Shown piece by piece: positions 7,522-7,831 of a DNA stretch of 7,831 nt. The stretch spans positions 1 through 7,831 of the forward strand of contig JABFXT010000415.1 in NCBI GenBank assembly GCA_013361595.1, read 5' to 3'. Position 1 is the stretch's first letter; each line of letters starts with the position of its first letter. Both the position numbers and the translations under genes were made by a program. The notes beneath the pieces are model-generated. The model did not search any database, was not told where the DNA came from, and was given only the letters and a program-made list of their open reading frames with translations. The stretch comes from Nocardia sp. GTDB taxonomy: Bacteria; Actinomycetota; Actinomycetes; Mycobacteriales; Mycobacteriaceae.

Positions 7522-7831
7522 GCTGCCCGCCGGCGCGGTCCTTGCCGCGTCCGTACCCGCACCGAGTATCGAATACCACGTCCTGGCACCCGTTCTCATC
7601 GTACTGGGCGCGGCCGTCGCCGGAGTTCTCGTGGACGCGTTCTGCCCGCGACCGTGGCGATATTCCGCGCAGTTGATCCTGGCCCTGGCGGCACTGCTGT
7701 CCGCGCTGGTGGCCGTACTACTGCTCGCCGGGACCGCGACGACGGCCGCGGTCGGCGCGGTCGCCGTGGACGGGGTCACCCTGTTCCTGCAGGGCACCCT
7801 GCTACTCGTCGGCATCCTGTCGGTGCTGTTC
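7511..7831 (+). CDS. nuoN: NADH-quinone oxidoreductase subunit N, N-terminal part (3' end outside window)
   Basis: The frame opens at ATG 7511 and stays open to the last base, giving 107 residues ([20 protein letters not shown]...). It is the expected next gene after nuoM and encodes the ND2/MrpD-like pump subunit nearest NuoK. A polar leader of about 20 residues is followed by IEYHVLAPVLIVLGAAVAGV, the typical first helix of actinobacterial NuoN with its acidic Asp42 near the end. A second helix spans about 53-74, and a third begins near 89 (VTLFLQGTLLLVGILSVLF). The catalytic lysines lie beyond the window. The call rests on position, hydrophobic pattern and general resemblance, since the most diagnostic motifs are not visible. 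Confidence 0.88.
   Translation, partial: MSVELPAGAVLAASVPAPSIEYHVLAPVLIVLGAAVAGVLVDAFCPRPWRYSAQLILALAALLSALVAVLLLAGTATTAAVGAVAVDGVTLFLQGTLLLVGILSVLF

Noticed and set aside
1..7831. A novel defence, mobile or biosynthetic system
   Set aside because: Every gene is a recognisable complex I subunit in the usual order; no unassigned gene, transposase, array or tRNA is present.

Overview
The window is a segment of one operon, all on the + strand: the distal half of a type I NADH:quinone oxidoreductase (respiratory complex I, nuo) operon. The order is nuoG (3' part), nuoH, nuoI, nuoJ, nuoK, nuoL, nuoM and nuoN (5' part). The DNA is very GC-rich with strong G/C third-position bias, starts are a mix of ATG and GTG, and genes overlap at ATGA/GTGA junctions. 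NuoH has an extra C-terminal membrane helix and NuoJ has a long polar tail. Together these point to an actinobacterium, most likely of the Mycobacteriales (Nocardia/Rhodococcus-like). The genus is inferred from general family resemblance, not from a database search.

Layout: 1-987 is the C-terminal part of NuoG, a peripheral-arm Fe-S/molybdopterin-like subunit. 980-2797 is a single uninterrupted reading frame holding a complete NuoH followed by a complete NuoI. 2794-3642 is nuoJ, 3639-3938 is nuoK, 4016-5902 is nuoL, 5899-7521 is nuoM, and 7511 to the window end is nuoN. Every gene junction overlaps by 4-11 bp except nuoK/nuoL, where a 77-bp gap holds a nested palindrome bounded by a direct repeat. 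No other non-coding stretch exists, and no promoter, terminator, tRNA, CRISPR or transposase was seen.

Function: NuoG and NuoI carry electrons through Fe-S clusters toward quinone. NuoH forms the quinone chamber at the membrane interface. NuoJ, K, N, M and L form the proton-pumping membrane arm. The key charged residues of the pump subunits are intact (NuoK E35/E71, NuoL E147/K229/K344/K400, NuoM E148/K251/E424), as are all eight cluster cysteines of NuoI, so the complex looks functional.

Two things stand out. First, nuoH and nuoI are fused in frame, with no stop codon and no usable start codon at the expected nuoI beginning. Second, a small palindromic, MIRU-like element appears to have been inserted between the nuoK stop and the nuoL start. 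No novel multi-gene system was found; the rest is a conventional nuo operon.
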